Assembly (NCBI GenBank): GCA_018699755.1
Contig: JABIRQ010000455.1
Location: 1 to 12,268 of the forward strand
Source: Rhodospirillaceae bacterium
Lineage (GTDB): Bacteria; Pseudomonadota; Alphaproteobacteria; CADEGL01
DNA: 12,268 bases
Direction: 5' to 3'
The notes under the pieces were generated by a model. The model ran no database searches and had not been told where the DNA came from. It worked only from the letters and a program-made list of their open reading frames with translations. Every line of letters begins with the position of its first letter. Position 1 is the first letter of the stretch. Positions 11,904 to 12,268 of this stretch are shown here, in pieces. The translations under genes and the position numbers were made by a program.

Positions 11904-12268
11904 CTATTTGAGCCAGTCGTGCACCATGGCCCGCTGGACGAATTGCAGCAGGGCGACCAGCGGCATGGGCTTGTCGACCACGGCGAAGACGATGTCGTCC
12001 AGGTTCGATTGGTTCGCCTCGGCGACCCAGTCCGGGTTGCCGGACATCAGGATGATGCGCGGGCGCTTTTCCAGGTCGCGCGCGAAGGTCGCGAGGTCGA
12101 TGCCGGTGAAGCCGGGCATGTTCACATCGACGACGGCGACGAAGGGTTGGTGTTCCTTCAGGGTTTCGAAGGCCGAGGCGGCATTGTTCTCGGTGTAGAC
12201 GATGAAGCCGCGCTTGCGGAAAAAGTTGGCCATCTCCTCCAGGATGCCCGGTTCGTCGTCGACCAGGA
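11904..12268 (-). CDS. CheY-like response regulator receiver domain (5' end beyond window)
   Basis: The frame enters from the right edge and ends at TAG 11906-11904; about 120 codons are visible. It starts in LVDDEPGILEEMANFFRKRG, so the acidic pocket (Asp-Asp-Glu) is present. VVDVNMPGFTG carries the phospho-acceptor Asp, LMSGNPD the switch Ser, and VVDKPMP the conserved Lys. The protein ends about 15 residues after the Lys, so there is no output domain: a stand-alone receiver. Such proteins act as phosphate relays or as allosteric partners of kinases. The methionine at 12233 is internal, since the essential VDDE motif lies before it. The partner kinase is not in the window. Confidence 0.93.
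   Translation of the reverse strand, partial: LVDDEPGILEEMANFFRKRGFIVYTENNAASAFETLKEHQPFVAVVDVNMPGFTGIDLATFARDLEKRPRIILMSGNPDWVAEANQSNLDDIVFAVVDKPMPLVALLQFVQRAMVHDWLK

Overview
The window looks like a piece of a GC-rich alphaproteobacterial chromosome, perhaps Rhodospirillales-like. This is inferred from high GC with strong G/C third positions, a perfect Fnr/FixK-type box, IS6-family elements and a TTCCCTG repeat tract of a kind I associate with this class; nothing seen fixes the genus. There are two ordinary coding blocks (about 5.2-12.3 kb, plus the M24 gene at the left edge) and an accessory, decaying region between them (about 1.05-5.1 kb).

Left and accessory region. A creatinase-like M24 gene runs off the left edge. 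Only 32 bp upstream of its start sits an 803-bp IS6-family element whose transposase has an amber codon at position 21. Beyond the IS is a perfect TTGAT-N4-ATCAA box that would lie about 130 bp upstream of the M24 gene if the IS were removed. A less GC-rich 2-oxoglutarate/Fe(II) oxygenase-like gene follows, and a second, different IS6-family remnant begins one base after its stop codon. Next come an AT-richer tract of TTCCCTG repeats and then a degraded tandem array of three small genes. These three share an 11-residue acidic motif (N-D-D-D-L-x-D-E-A-L-D) at identical codon positions, but have different, partly Cys-rich C-termini. Only the first keeps an ATG. Two near-identical terminator hairpins follow copies 1 and 3. 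This is the pattern of a RiPP precursor family in decay, with no maturation enzyme in the window.

Right region. A 993-residue exported protein joins a cytochrome P460-like module to a six-CXXCH multiheme cytochrome. A compact three-gene unit follows: a six-helix membrane protein, a winged-helix regulator overlapping it by 14 bp, and a cis-prenyltransferase (UppS family). Nearly identical 17-bp palindromes lie just before the first gene and across the start codon of the third, so the regulator probably controls both. Then come a small unassigned gene, a TauD/TfdA-type dioxygenase with all expected active-site residues, a VOC-fold protein lacking the usual metal ligands, a 12-bp-stem hairpin between convergent genes, and a CheY-like receiver protein entering from the right edge.

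The most interesting signals are the decayed RiPP-like array, the two-site operator linking the regulator to a cis-prenyltransferase, the P460/multiheme fusion, and the IS that appears to have separated an Fnr-type box from the M24 gene.
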